This document shows positions 1 through 7,251 of a stretch of 64,000 bases of DNA, piece by piece; within the stretch, counting starts at the first letter, position 1; each line of letters starts with the position of its first letter. The DNA is taken from positions 62,001 to 126,000 of the forward strand of contig SCPD01000012.1 of NCBI GenBank assembly GCA_005502925.1, given 5' to 3'. Position numbers and translations under genes: made by a program. The notes below the pieces were generated by a model. It saw only the letters and a program-made list of their open reading frames with translations. It did not search any database and was not told where the DNA came from. Origin of the DNA: Rhizobiales bacterium Y(2018) (lineage in GTDB: Bacteria > Pseudomonadota > Alphaproteobacteria > Rhizobiales > Aestuariivirgaceae).

Positions 1-768
1 TTCGCGGCGCAGGAAGTCGACCTGCTCGGCCGCCACCATGGCGGCCACCAGATTGCGCGTCTCGGGGTCCTGATCGAGACCGTGGAAACGTTGGGCCAGG
101 GCGGGCGGTAGGAAGGCGCCGCATTTGGCGGCGAATTCCTTGACCCGCGCGAAATTGGTGATCGGCAGGATGCCGGGCACCAGCTCGATATCGATGCCTC
201 TCGCGAAGACGCGGTCGCGGAAGCGCAGGAAGGCGGCATTGTTGAAGAAGAACTGCGACAGCGCCCGGGTGGCGCCGTGCTCGGCCTTGTCGGCGAGGAA
301 GGCCAAATCTTCCTCGATCGATACGGCTTCAGGATGCTTTTCCGGATAGGCCGAGACCGAGATCTCGAAGGGCGCGATCTCGCGGATGCCACGCACCAGA
401 TCGGCGGCGTTGCGATAGCCTTCAGGATGCGGCACGAAACGGCCACCGACGCCGCCCGGCGGATCGCCGCGCAACGCCACGATATGGCGGATGCCGGCTT
501 CCCAATAGCCGCGCACCACCTTGTCGACGTCTTCACGTGGTGCGCCGACGCAAGTGAGATGGGCGGCGGGAATGAGCGAGGTGCGCTCGCGGATCGCATT
601 CACGGTGCCGAGCGTGCGCTCCTGCGTCGTGCCGCCGGCGCCATAGGTCACCGAGACGAAGTGCGGCTTCATCTCCTCGAGCTTGGTGATGACCTTCCAG
701 AAATTCTCGGAGGCCTCGGCCTTCGGCGGAAAGAATTCGAAAGATACTTTGAGCTCGGGCTTACTCAT
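1..768 (-). CDS. metF: 5,10-methylenetetrahydrofolate reductase, partial (C-terminus beyond window)
   Basis: MetF reduces 5,10-methylene-THF to 5-methyl-THF with a flavin, supplying the methyl group for methionine synthesis in the cytosol. Reading the minus strand from an ATG at 768 gives 256 residues with the family N-terminus (VSFEFFPPK), the VTYGAGG segment, HLTCVG, ALRGDPP, and FFFNNAAFLRF followed by PGILPI. These are the folate and FAD barrel motifs. The gene runs off the left edge, so about 40-50 C-terminal residues are missing. Its ATG overlaps the stop of the upstream ArsR-methyltransferase gene by one base (TGATG), so the two are almost certainly cotranscribed and translationally coupled, and would share the operator upstream of that regulator. 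Identification is secure. Confidence 0.95.
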   Translation of the reverse strand, partial: MSKPELKVSFEFFPPKAEASENFWKVITKLEEMKPHFVSVTYGAGGTTQERTLGTVNAIRERTSLIPAAHLTCVGAPREDVDKVVRGYWEAGIRHIVALRGDPPGGVGGRFVPHPEGYRNAADLVRGIREIAPFEISVSAYPEKHPEAVSIEEDLAFLADKAEHGATRALSQFFFNNAAFLRFRDRVFARGIDIELVPGILPITNFARVKEFAAKCGAFLPPALAQRFHGLDQDPETRNLVAAMVAAEQVDFLRRE

Positions 769-1787
769 CACGCCAAATTTCCTTCTACGCGATTCTTCGC
801 GACCTGTTCTTTTTGTGCAACATTCGCGGCCGGGCGCTCGGCCAGCCACAGCGAAACGGTGAGCCCGGAGCCGTTGGTCCTGGGCGGCGGCAAGGTCCTT
901 TCGCGGACCAGACGGAGATCAGCGCGCTTCAGCCAGGAGCTGATGGCGTCGGGCGCGATGCCGAGACGGCGATGGGCGTGCTGGTCGCGCAGATGCTCAA
1001 GCTCATGCGGGGCGAAATCGACGATCAGCAGGCGGCCGCCCGGCTTGAGCACGCGCGCCGCTTCGGTGAGGGCGCGGGCCGGGTCGTCGAGATAATGCAG
1101 CACCTGGTGGATGGTGATGAAATCGGCGGCGGCATTGGGGAGCGGCAAAGCGTAGATGTCGCCCTGGCGTACTTGCGCCTGGCGCAAGCCCGCCGCCTCC
1201 AGATTGGCGCGTGCCACGCCCAGCATCTCGCGGCTCTGGTCGATGCCGATCGCTTGCGCGGCGCGCCCGGCGAAGAGCGACAGGATGCGCCCGGTCCCGG
1301 TGCCGAGATCGAGGAAATTGCCGAGATCGCCCCCTCCGGCCAAGTCGACCATGGCGGCTTCGACGTCGCCCTCGCTGACATAGAGCGAGCGCAGCTTTTC
1401 CCAGTTCGCGGCATTGGTACCGAAATAGAGGGCGGCAGCCTCGGCGCGCTGGCGGCGTATCTCCTCGAGCCGGGCAATGTCGCTGACCAGCACCGAATCA
1501 GAGCCGGGGAGGAGGTCGACGATCGCACGGGCGAGGGCGGCGCCACGGGTCTGCTCGCTCAGGCGGAACAGGACCCAGCTGCCTTCCTTGTAACGCGACA
1601 AAAGGCCCGCCTCCGCCATCAGCTTGAGGTGGCGGCTGACGCGCGGCTGGCTTTGGCCTAGAATCTGCGTCAATTCGCTGACATTGAATTCGCCATGCGA
1701 CAGGACGAAAAGCAGCCTGAGCCGCGTCGTCTCGGCGATGGCCCGCATTCCGGCTAGAAGTTCGTCCATAGGCTGTTCCATTGACAT
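768..1787 (-). CDS. ArsR-family regulator fused to a SAM-dependent methyltransferase domain (SahR-like methionine-cycle regulator)
   Basis: About 339 residues. Residues ~10-90 form an ArsR/SmtB winged helix (LLFVLSHGEFNVSELTQILG, then QPRVSRHLKLMAEAGLL). Residues ~145-310 form a class I methyltransferase with motif I LDLGTGTGRILSLF and the later VLKPGGRLLIVDF. Fusions of this type beside metF in alphaproteobacteria are thought to sense S-adenosylhomocysteine or SAM and to control methionine-cycle genes. That role is inferred here from family and position. A GTG at 1793 would also open the frame but lies inside a strong palindrome, so I prefer ATG 1787 (or 1781); no clear ribosome binding site decides it. 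First gene of an operon with metF. It could instead be an active methyltransferase, since the SAM-binding motif is intact. Confidence 0.85.
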   Translation of the reverse strand: MSMEQPMDELLAGMRAIAETTRLRLLFVLSHGEFNVSELTQILGQSQPRVSRHLKLMAEAGLLSRYKEGSWVLFRLSEQTRGAALARAIVDLLPGSDSVLVSDIARLEEIRRQRAEAAALYFGTNAANWEKLRSLYVSEGDVEAAMVDLAGGGDLGNFLDLGTGTGRILSLFAGRAAQAIGIDQSREMLGVARANLEAAGLRQAQVRQGDIYALPLPNAAADFITIHQVLHYLDDPARALTEAARVLKPGGRLLIVDFAPHELEHLRDQHAHRRLGIAPDAISSWLKRADLRLVRERTLPPPRTNGSGLTVSLWLAERPAANVAQKEQVAKNRVEGNLA

Positions 1788-1791
1788 GCTC

Positions 1792-1811
1792 ACATAAACA
1801 TATCTTTATGT
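1792..1811. promoter_or_regulatory. Operator palindrome of the ArsR-methyltransferase/metF operon
   Basis: Perfect 7-bp arms ACATAAA (1792-1798) and TTTATGT (1805-1811) around CATATC, with 18 of 20 positions symmetric. It touches the start region of the regulator gene, so binding would block initiation. The form resembles the AT-rich dyads reported for SAH-responsive ArsR regulators (SahR). Autoregulation is an inference. Confidence 0.7.
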
Positions 1812-1978
1812 CGAAATCAACGTTAGGCTGGTCTTAACCTAAAAAAGGCCTTAGTCAGGCCTATGCTGCAATGAACAGTCACCTATTTTCTGGTCGTACT
1901 TTGGAAAAAATGCGCTAAGGTACACAGAGCAGGGGAGTCCAGATGAGCCGGGCGAATAGCGGAGTAAGGAGCGTTCAT

Positions 1979-2959
1979 ATGCGGCGCATGATGGCATGCG
2001 TCGGTATTGTTGCGCTATTTGCTCTGACGACAGGACCGGCTTCAGCCGAGCGCCAGCCCGACAAATCCGGCTTCAAAGGCACCCCGCTTACGGTCAAGGC
2101 GGCCGACGAACGCAAGAAAAAACCCCACGCCTACAAGCCCAAACCGGAAGAGCGCGTGATCATCGAGCCCGCCGCCACCGTGCCGGGGGTGGATGTGGTC
2201 GATGGCGTGCAGGTTCCTGGCGATCTCAATGAGACGACCGACGATACCCAGGTGCCGGGCGACCTCGTGGCGGAGCAGCCCGATCCCCTGGAAGGCGTGA
2301 ATCGCGTTGTTTTCGGCTTCAACCAGGTTGTCGACCGGCTGGTCCTTGAGCCGACGGCGCGCATTTATCGCGCCGTGATTCCGCCGCCGGTCCGCCGCGG
2401 CGTGTCGAATGTGCTGACCAATCTCGCGAGCCCGGTCACGCTCGCCAACGACATTCTGCAAGGCAATCCGGAAGCGGCGGCGAACACTATGAAGCGCTTC
2501 ATGGTGAACAGCACGCTGGGGCTGGGTGGCATATTCGATCATGCCACTGGCCTGGGTGAACCTTTGCATCGCGAGGATTTCGGCCAGACGCTCGGAACCT
2601 GGGGCATGGGGCCTGGTCCTTACATCGTGCTGCCGGTCATTGGACCAGCTAATCCGCGCGATATCGGCGGCGTGGTCGTCGACACCGCGATCAACCCGAT
2701 GACCTGGGTGCTTTATGACGCTCCCCTGTGGGAACGCTCCATCCCGATCGGCACGGAAATCATCTCGGGCCGCGAGGCGTTGCTCGACGATTACGACAAC
2801 TTGCGCAAAAATTCGCCTGATTTGTACGCCAGCGTGCGCGACCTCTATGCACAGAAGCGGCAAAGCGAGATCAACAATGAGACAGCCGGGTATGACACCG
2901 CCTCCGGTGTGTCCAGCTTGCCGCCAACAACGGTCCCGCAAACCCTCAACCCCTATTGA
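1979..2959 (+). CDS. mlaA: MlaA (VacJ)-family outer-membrane lipid-asymmetry protein
   Basis: MlaA proteins sit in the outer membrane and remove phospholipid from its outer leaflet, passing it to periplasmic MlaC. The family core runs from DPLEGVNRVVFGFNQ to about NPMTWV and includes FMVNSTLGLGGIFD and EDFGQTLGTWG. A signal peptide (MRRMMACVGIVALFALT, ending ASA) precedes a Pro/Lys-rich spacer of ~70 residues. No lipobox cysteine is present, unlike the E. coli lipoprotein. ATG 1979 has AAGGAG seven bases upstream and places the signal peptide at the N-terminus. ATG 1943 also has a fair site (AGGGGAG) and would add 12 residues. The C-terminus ends in a low-complexity tail. It leads a run of three mlaC-like genes starting 12 bases downstream. 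Confidence 0.9.
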   Translation: MRRMMACVGIVALFALTTGPASAERQPDKSGFKGTPLTVKAADERKKKPHAYKPKPEERVIIEPAATVPGVDVVDGVQVPGDLNETTDDTQVPGDLVAEQPDPLEGVNRVVFGFNQVVDRLVLEPTARIYRAVIPPPVRRGVSNVLTNLASPVTLANDILQGNPEAAANTMKRFMVNSTLGLGGIFDHATGLGEPLHREDFGQTLGTWGMGPGPYIVLPVIGPANPRDIGGVVVDTAINPMTWVLYDAPLWERSIPIGTEIISGREALLDDYDNLRKNSPDLYASVRDLYAQKRQSEINNETAGYDTASGVSSLPPTTVPQTLNPY

Positions 2960-2971
2960 GGATTCTTCACG

Positions 2972-3550
2972 ATGACTGACATTGTCCGGCCTCTTAGCCG
3001 TCGCCTTTTTGTGTCCCTGGGCTTGTCGGCGGCATTAGCTCCGTCGCTCGCCTTCGCCGCCTCATCCGCGGAAAGCTATGTCGCTTCGGTCGGCAACGGC
3101 GTGATCGCCGCGGCGCGCGCCAATTCGGTCAGCCAGTTCCGCTCGCTGCTGCGGTCCAATGCCGATATCGCCGCGATCGCGATCTATTCGCTCGGTCCCT
3201 ATCGCAAGAGCCTGACCAATGACGTCAAGGCGGAATATTACAGCCTGGTCGAGGCCTATATCGCCAAGGTGTTCCAGCAGAACGCCAAGAAGCTCGCCGG
3301 GCAAGGCCTCGAAGTGAAAGGCACCAAGGACGCCGGCGACAGCGTGCTGGTGAAGAGCGTCCTCAAAATGGGTGGCGGCGGCTCCATGCCGGTGACCTGG
3401 CGCCTCGTCAAGCGCGGCGGCGGCTTCCGTATCTTCGATGTAAATGTCGACGGCATCTGGCTGGCCTCGACACAGAAGACGAATTTCGTGTCAGTCCTCA
3501 AGAAGAACAACGGCCAGATTTCGGCGCTGCTCGACTATCTCAGGAAGTAG
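2972..3550 (+). CDS. MlaC/Ttg2D-family periplasmic phospholipid-binding protein, copy 1
   Basis: 192 residues. An exported MlaC-like lipid carrier, expected to shuttle phospholipid between outer-membrane MlaA and an inner-membrane MlaFEDB importer. The N-terminus has a twin-arginine-like signal (PLSRRLFVSLGLSAALAP, ending AFAA). The family features visible are SSAESYVASVGNGVI, a central IYSLGPYRKSL, LVEAYIAKVFQQNAKKLAG, and the terminal strand pattern VTWRLVKRGGGFRIFDVNVDGIWL. Spacing to mlaA is 12 bases, so cotranscription is likely. It is paralogous to the next two genes by shared architecture and the motif Y-SLGPYRK. No ABC permease, ATPase or MlaD gene is nearby. Confidence 0.88.
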   Translation: MTDIVRPLSRRLFVSLGLSAALAPSLAFAASSAESYVASVGNGVIAAARANSVSQFRSLLRSNADIAAIAIYSLGPYRKSLTNDVKAEYYSLVEAYIAKVFQQNAKKLAGQGLEVKGTKDAGDSVLVKSVLKMGGGGSMPVTWRLVKRGGGFRIFDVNVDGIWLASTQKTNFVSVLKKNNGQISALLDYLRK

Positions 3551-3649
3551 CCGTCACAGGATCTTCACCAAGTCTCAGCTTGCACAAACCCCGTCACCTC
3601 TGGCAGGACTCCGCCATGAGAGGGCTGGCATCAATTTGATGGAACAAGG

Positions 3650-4261
3650 ATGAGCTCGACACGTTTCACCAACCGCTTGACCCGCCGTGGCTTCATGGGG
3701 CTTTCGGCGCTGCTTCTCACCACCACGCTCGCCGGCCGCGAGGTTCTCGCCGCATCGCCGGCGGAAAAGTATGTGACCAGCGTCGGCACGAGCGTCATCA
3801 GGCTCGCCAACAGCGGCGGCGGCAAAGCCGCGCTCAGACAGCGCTTCTCCGGCCTCATCAACCAGCACACCAATGTGCGCTCGGTCGGCCTCGTGGCGCT
3901 CGGGCCCTATCGCAAGGACCTGCCGCCCAATATGTCGGGCGAGTTCGTCAAACTGGTCTCATTCTATATGGCCGCCTTCTTCGTCTATTATGTCGACGAG
4001 TTCCAGGGGTCGAATATCGAGATCGAATCCTCGGCGAAGCAGGGCAACACCACGATCGTCAACTCCGTGGTGCGGTTCAAGAACGGCTCGACGAGTCAGG
4101 TACGCTGGCGTATCCTTGGGGCAGGCCAGATCGGCGACATCAATGTGCGCGGCGTATGGCTGTCGCTGCAGCTCAAGAAGCGCTTCACCGACGTGCTGAA
4201 GCGCTCGAAAGGCGATTTCAACGCTCTCTTCGACGAGTTGAAGAGCGCTGAAAGCTGGTAG
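3650..4261 (+). CDS. MlaC/Ttg2D-family periplasmic phospholipid-binding protein, copy 2
   Basis: 203 residues. Same fold and order of motifs as the preceding gene: a Tat-like signal (LTRRGFMGLSALLLTTTLAG, cleavage near VLAA), SPAEKYVTSVGTSVIRLA, VALGPYRKDLPPNMSGEFVKLVSFYMAAFFVYYVDEF, and RWRILGAGQIGDINVRGVWLSLQLKKRF. Relative to copy 1 it has a slightly longer N-terminal helix region. It sits 99 bases downstream of copy 1 with no obvious terminator between them. It is probably part of the mlaA transcript and another carrier of phospholipid or a related lipid. Which partner each copy serves cannot be read from the sequence. Confidence 0.86.
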   Translation: MSSTRFTNRLTRRGFMGLSALLLTTTLAGREVLAASPAEKYVTSVGTSVIRLANSGGGKAALRQRFSGLINQHTNVRSVGLVALGPYRKDLPPNMSGEFVKLVSFYMAAFFVYYVDEFQGSNIEIESSAKQGNTTIVNSVVRFKNGSTSQVRWRILGAGQIGDINVRGVWLSLQLKKRFTDVLKRSKGDFNALFDELKSAESW

Positions 4262-4330
4262 GGGCCGCAGTTGACGACCCGCCGCCGGTTCCGTTAGGTC
4301 TTGGCGCTTGAAGGCTAATCAAGGCGAATC

Positions 4331-4927
4331 ATGACGACATTTTCGAAGAGCCTGTCGCGGCGCGCCTTCATCAAGGCGGGTGCCGTGGTCGCCACAGCGG
4401 CGATCGGCGGCAGGGCGGCCGTTGCCGGTGAAAAGGACCATCCCTCTGTCGCGTTTATGCGAAAGGTGGGCAAGGACCTGCTCGAGGCGCATCGCCAGGG
4501 AACCGTCAATGCCTTCTTGGGCGTCATCCAGCGTTATGCCGATGTTCCGGAAATCGCGCTCTATTCGCTCGGTCAATACAAGGCCAATCTCGGCGCCGCT
4601 CAGCGGCCGCGTTATTTCCGCGGCGTGGCGGTGTTCATGTCGCGCTATTTCGCCGATCAGTCGCGCGAATATCCGATCGCCAAATACGAAGTGGGCGAGG
4701 CGACCACCGACGGCAAGGATGTGACGGTGTCGAGCCGGATCTTCCTGATGTCGGGCCAGACCTATACCGTCAACTGGCGGCTCGTCTGGCGCAACAAGAG
4801 CTACAAGGTCGCCGATGCCAAGGTGCTCGGCTTCTCGATGATCTATATGCAGCGCGGCATCTTCACGTCTTACCTGTCGAAGCGCAAAGGCGATCTGTTC
4901 CAGCTGATGACGGCGCTGGAGGGGTAG
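4331..4927 (+). CDS. MlaC/Ttg2D-family periplasmic phospholipid-binding protein, copy 3
   Basis: 198 residues. The third tandem MlaC-like protein, with Tat-like signal SLSRRAFIKAGAVVATAAIG and likely cleavage near AVAG. Family segments: SVAFMRKVGKDLLEAHRQG, IALYSLGQYKANLGAAQRPRYFRGVAVFMSRYF, and VNWRLVWRNKSYKVADAKVLGFSMIYMQRGIF. The Y-SLGPYRK motif has become YSLGQYKAN, so this is the most diverged of the three. It starts 69 bases after copy 2 and is followed by a strong hairpin, making it the likely last gene of the mlaA operon. All three copies keep a double arginine before the hydrophobic stretch, which suggests folded export by the Tat pathway. Confidence 0.85.
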   Translation: MTTFSKSLSRRAFIKAGAVVATAAIGGRAAVAGEKDHPSVAFMRKVGKDLLEAHRQGTVNAFLGVIQRYADVPEIALYSLGQYKANLGAAQRPRYFRGVAVFMSRYFADQSREYPIAKYEVGEATTDGKDVTVSSRIFLMSGQTYTVNWRLVWRNKSYKVADAKVLGFSMIYMQRGIFTSYLSKRKGDLFQLMTALEG

Positions 4928-4954
4928 AGTTCGAGCGTCGGATACCTCCGTGGA

Positions 4955-4975
4955 TGGCCGGGTCAAGCCCGGCCA
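4955..4975 (+). terminator. Hairpin after the mla operon
   Basis: TGGCCGGG (4955-4962), loop TCAAG, CCCGGCCA (4968-4975): an eight-base-pair perfect stem 28 bases after the stop. No U-tract follows directly. It could instead be part of the dispersed-repeat material that continues to 5056. Confidence 0.5.
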
Positions 4976-5009
4976 CATGCTTTTCGGGCTGATGCGGGGT
5001 GTTTTTCTG

Positions 5010-5056
5010 CGCATCAGCTTATCCGAAAACCGCTTCGCACTTTTCGGGCTGATGCG
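5010..5056. repeat. REP-like palindromic repeat, copy 1
   Basis: CGCATCAGC, then CCGAAAA and its partner TTTTCGG, then GCTGATGCG: an imperfect palindrome with outer arms GCATCAGC/GCTGATGC and inner arms CCGAAAA/TTTTCGG around CCGCTTCGCAC. A right-hand half copy (TTTTCGGGCTGATGCG) also lies at 4981-4996. Two further full copies are at 5796 and 5851. Elements of this sequence type are dispersed in rhizobial genomes. Confidence 0.85.
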
Positions 5057-5123
5057 TCCTAATCCTCCATTAATCTTAAAATTCTAACGTCCGGGACGGG
5101 TCGGTTGCGTTCCGGAGTTGGTC

Positions 5124-5771
5124 ATGCGTTTCCACAAGCTTGCGGGGCTCGCCGTCAGCGGGGCCATCCTCGCCATGCTCTCCGCCTGCGGCGACGGTTC
5201 CAAGCAATTCACCACTGAAGGCCTCATCGCACCGCCCATCCATTGCCTCACCGATCCGCGCATTCTGGGCGAGGCGGAAAAACTCGACCCGATCGATGAA
5301 GGCAATGGCTGCCAGGTGCCCAATCCGTGGAAGATGTATTCGGTCGTCGGCGTCCAGTTCAGCCAACCGGCGACGCTCAATTGCAGCGTGACCCAGCCGC
5401 TCCATGACTGGATGAACGGCACTGTCCAACCGGCGGCGGAGCAGGCCTTCGGCTCACAGGTGACGGGCATAACGGTCGCCGCGTCCTATTCCTGCCGGGC
5501 GCGCAACAACAAGCGCGGGGCGAAGATGAGCGAGCATGGCTTCGGCAACGCCATCGACATATCGAGCTTCACACTTGCCGACGGGCGCAAGATCACCGTA
5601 AAGCAGGGTTGGCGCGGCGAAGGCGATGAGCGGGAATTCCTGCGTCAGATCCGCCAGGACGCCTGCGGCGAGTTCATGACCGTGCTGGGGCCGGGGTCCG
5701 ACCGCTATCACGGCGATCACTTCCATCTCGATCTCGCCAGCCGGCGCAGCGGCAAGTCCTACTGCAAGTGA
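5124..5771 (+). CDS. Extensin-like C-terminal domain lipoprotein (putative peptidoglycan peptidase fold)
   Basis: 215 residues. The N-terminus is a lipoprotein signal (LAVSGAILAMLSACGDG, lipobox LSAC). The mature part matches the extensin-like C-terminal domain family of rhizobia: PPIHCLTDPRILGEAEKL, GVQFSQPATLNCSVT, LHDWM, YSCRARNNKRGAKMSEHGFGNAID and YHGDHFHLDL. The SEHGFGNAID and GDHFHLD motifs resemble the His/Asp zinc ligands of D-Ala-D-Ala carboxypeptidases of the M15/LAS fold, so a cell-wall peptidase or binding role is inferred, not shown. ATG 5124 has GGAG six bases upstream; a TTG at 5118 is less likely. It stands alone between repeat elements. Confidence 0.85.
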   Translation: MRFHKLAGLAVSGAILAMLSACGDGSKQFTTEGLIAPPIHCLTDPRILGEAEKLDPIDEGNGCQVPNPWKMYSVVGVQFSQPATLNCSVTQPLHDWMNGTVQPAAEQAFGSQVTGITVAASYSCRARNNKRGAKMSEHGFGNAIDISSFTLADGRKITVKQGWRGEGDEREFLRQIRQDACGEFMTVLGPGSDRYHGDHFHLDLASRRSGKSYCK

Positions 5772-5795
5772 TCGTTGTGGGATGTTCTCCGCTTA

Positions 5796-5840
5796 CGCAT
5801 CAGCTTGTCCGAAAACCGCTTCGCACTTTTCGGGCTGAGC
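5796..5840. repeat. REP-like palindromic repeat, copy 2
   Basis: Same element as at 5010, reading CGCATCAGCTTGTCCGAAAA then CCGCTTCGCACTTTTCGGG. The right outer arm is degenerate (CTGAGC instead of CTGATGC). It starts 25 bases after the extensin-like gene and may act in 3'-end stabilisation. Confidence 0.8.
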
Positions 5841-5850
5841 TTCTGTCATT

Positions 5851-5896
5851 CGCATCAGCTTACCCGAAAACCGCTTCGCACTTTTCGGGCTGACGC
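5851..5896. repeat. REP-like palindromic repeat, copy 3
   Basis: A third copy in direct orientation, 10 bases after copy 2, with right arm CTGACGC. Its last base meets the stop codon of the minus-strand gene ending at 5896. Copies 2 and 3 form a tandem pair between convergent genes, a typical position for REP-like elements. Confidence 0.8.
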
Positions 5897-6513
5897 TATT
5901 CGACGACGCCCGGCTTCTCGCTGTTCACATATTTGAAGCTCGCCGGGTCGAAGAAGGGCGTGTCCTGGCCGAGCCAGACATAGGCCAGCAGCACTTTGTC
6001 GATGATGACGAAATACTGGATCGCGTCATTGGTCGTGCCGTAATCGCCGCAAGCGGAGAAGACCTCGTCGGTCGCCAGCAACTCTTCCATATAAGCGGCA
6101 TTCGGCTCGTAATTATACGTGCCGGAGGCGAAGTCGAGATGGACGACGCAGCGGCCGATCTCCTTGTCCTCGATGGAAGGGGCCGCGATCTTGTGGATCA
6201 GCACTGAGGGTTTGTCAGACCCGAGCGGCCAAAACCGCGCGATCGGTCCGCCATGATCTCCGCCCCAGGATTGAATGAGCTCCTCACGCTCATTGAGGGC
6301 GTAGATCACCTTGGGCAGGTCTTTGCCGGTACATGCCTGATAGCGGAAGCTCAGCTGCTGATTGGGCTTACCATGGATGAACACGGTCTGCTCCTTCCAT
6401 TCGCAACCAGGGAGCAGAACCGCGCCCGAATCCTCGGTGCCAGTCTGGGCCGCGACACTCAGCGGCGCGAGAAGGAAGGCTGCTACACACATCCATTTCG
6501 GCAAACACGTCAC
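5896..6513 (-). CDS. Exported protein of unknown function
   Basis: 205 residues, not recognised. A GTG at 6513 with GGGAG six bases upstream gives a clean signal peptide (residues 1-22, K at 6, hydrophobic core CVAAFLLAPLSVAA, cleavage before QTG). The mature part contains LPGCEWKEQTVFIHGKP, YQACTGKDLPKVIYALNE, RCVVHLDFASG and FSACGDYG, hence at least four cysteines that could form periplasmic disulfides. The downstream neighbour on the same strand is a REP pair; the upstream neighbour (6573-7073) is another exported protein of similar style (Cys pairs, acidic surface), so the two may be cotranscribed. No catalytic motif is visible. Confidence 0.7.
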   Translation of the reverse strand: MTCLPKWMCVAAFLLAPLSVAAQTGTEDSGAVLLPGCEWKEQTVFIHGKPNQQLSFRYQACTGKDLPKVIYALNEREELIQSWGGDHGGPIARFWPLGSDKPSVLIHKIAAPSIEDKEIGRCVVHLDFASGTYNYEPNAAYMEELLATDEVFSACGDYGTTNDAIQYFVIIDKVLLAYVWLGQDTPFFDPASFKYVNSEKPGVVE

Positions 6514-6572
6514 CGGCAACTCCCTGAGTCAAATCATGGTCTTGGCTGGAGCGGTTCAGAAATCGATTCAGC

Positions 6573-7073
6573 CTATTTGAGCACCTTCGTATAAGCATCG
6601 AGAAATTCATCGGCGTCGCGCGGGCAGCCGCCGCCTTCCTCGGGCGGGTCGACATAACGGTCGAGGTTGAGACCGATCCAGCGTACTTGGCCGGGAACGA
6701 TATTGAGATCGCCGGATTTCGAATACAGGCAGAGGGCGATGAGCCGGCCCGATTCCGCAATCGCCAGCGCCGCATTATTGCCGGCGCAATTATGCGCCTC
6801 GCAGACGGCGGCGATGAGCCCGTCCTCCTGGCGGGTGATCGGGGTGCCGACATCGAGATTGTCGATCCAGTCGGCGGTTCCGGACCCCGCCGCGTTGTCC
6901 AGGGCCTCGATCACCTTGGGGTTCTCGAAGAAGGAATAGCCGCCGATCACGTCGAAGGGGTATTTGCCTGCATAATCCTTGAGCTCCTCCGCCGATGCGG
7001 GCAAATCGGCCGCATGGGCAAGGCCTGCCGTAGCGAAAAGACAAAGAAGACTGGCAAGCTTTGTGAGCTTCAT
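6573..7073 (-). CDS. Exported protein of unknown function
   Basis: 166 residues from ATG 7073; I do not recognise the family. The signal peptide is MKLTKLASLLCLFATAGLAH, cleaved near AHA-ADL. The mature protein has YPFDVIGGYSFFENPKVIEALDNAAG, WIDNLDVGTP, a Cys-containing segment AAVCEAHNCAGNNAALAI, and ALCLYSKSG, then VRWIGLNLDRYVDPPEEGG. CEAHNCAG followed by a strand resembles lysozyme-inhibitor-like proteins, but the match is too weak to call. The open frame extends upstream to 7337, but that part lacks signal-peptide character and would overlap the start of the divergent antiporter gene. It probably forms a small operon with the exported protein downstream. Confidence 0.7.
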   Translation of the reverse strand: MKLTKLASLLCLFATAGLAHAADLPASAEELKDYAGKYPFDVIGGYSFFENPKVIEALDNAAGSGTADWIDNLDVGTPITRQEDGLIAAVCEAHNCAGNNAALAIAESGRLIALCLYSKSGDLNIVPGQVRWIGLNLDRYVDPPEEGGGCPRDADEFLDAYTKVLK

Positions 7074-7251
7074 GAGGAGGGCCGGGTTGTTTGGGTAGGC
7101 TTCCACTCTAACCGCGTGAATGTGGCATCGTCGCGGCTTTCCGGGCTTTTCACACAACTCCTTGTCATGACGCAATAGTTTGCTTGTTCCCCCATGGGCA
7201 GGGCGGCCATAATCCTGTATCGCCACCCGGAACAAGGAGAAAACGCCCAGT

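Noticed and set aside
277-1661. Long plus-strand open frames opposite metF and the ArsR-methyltransferase gene
   Set aside because: They mirror GC-rich codons of the minus-strand genes, show no domain pattern and have low-complexity composition.
1800-1942. SAM or SAH riboswitch upstream of metF
   Set aside because: The metF operon start is adjacent to a protein-type palindrome; I see no conserved riboswitch stem pattern and almost no leader.
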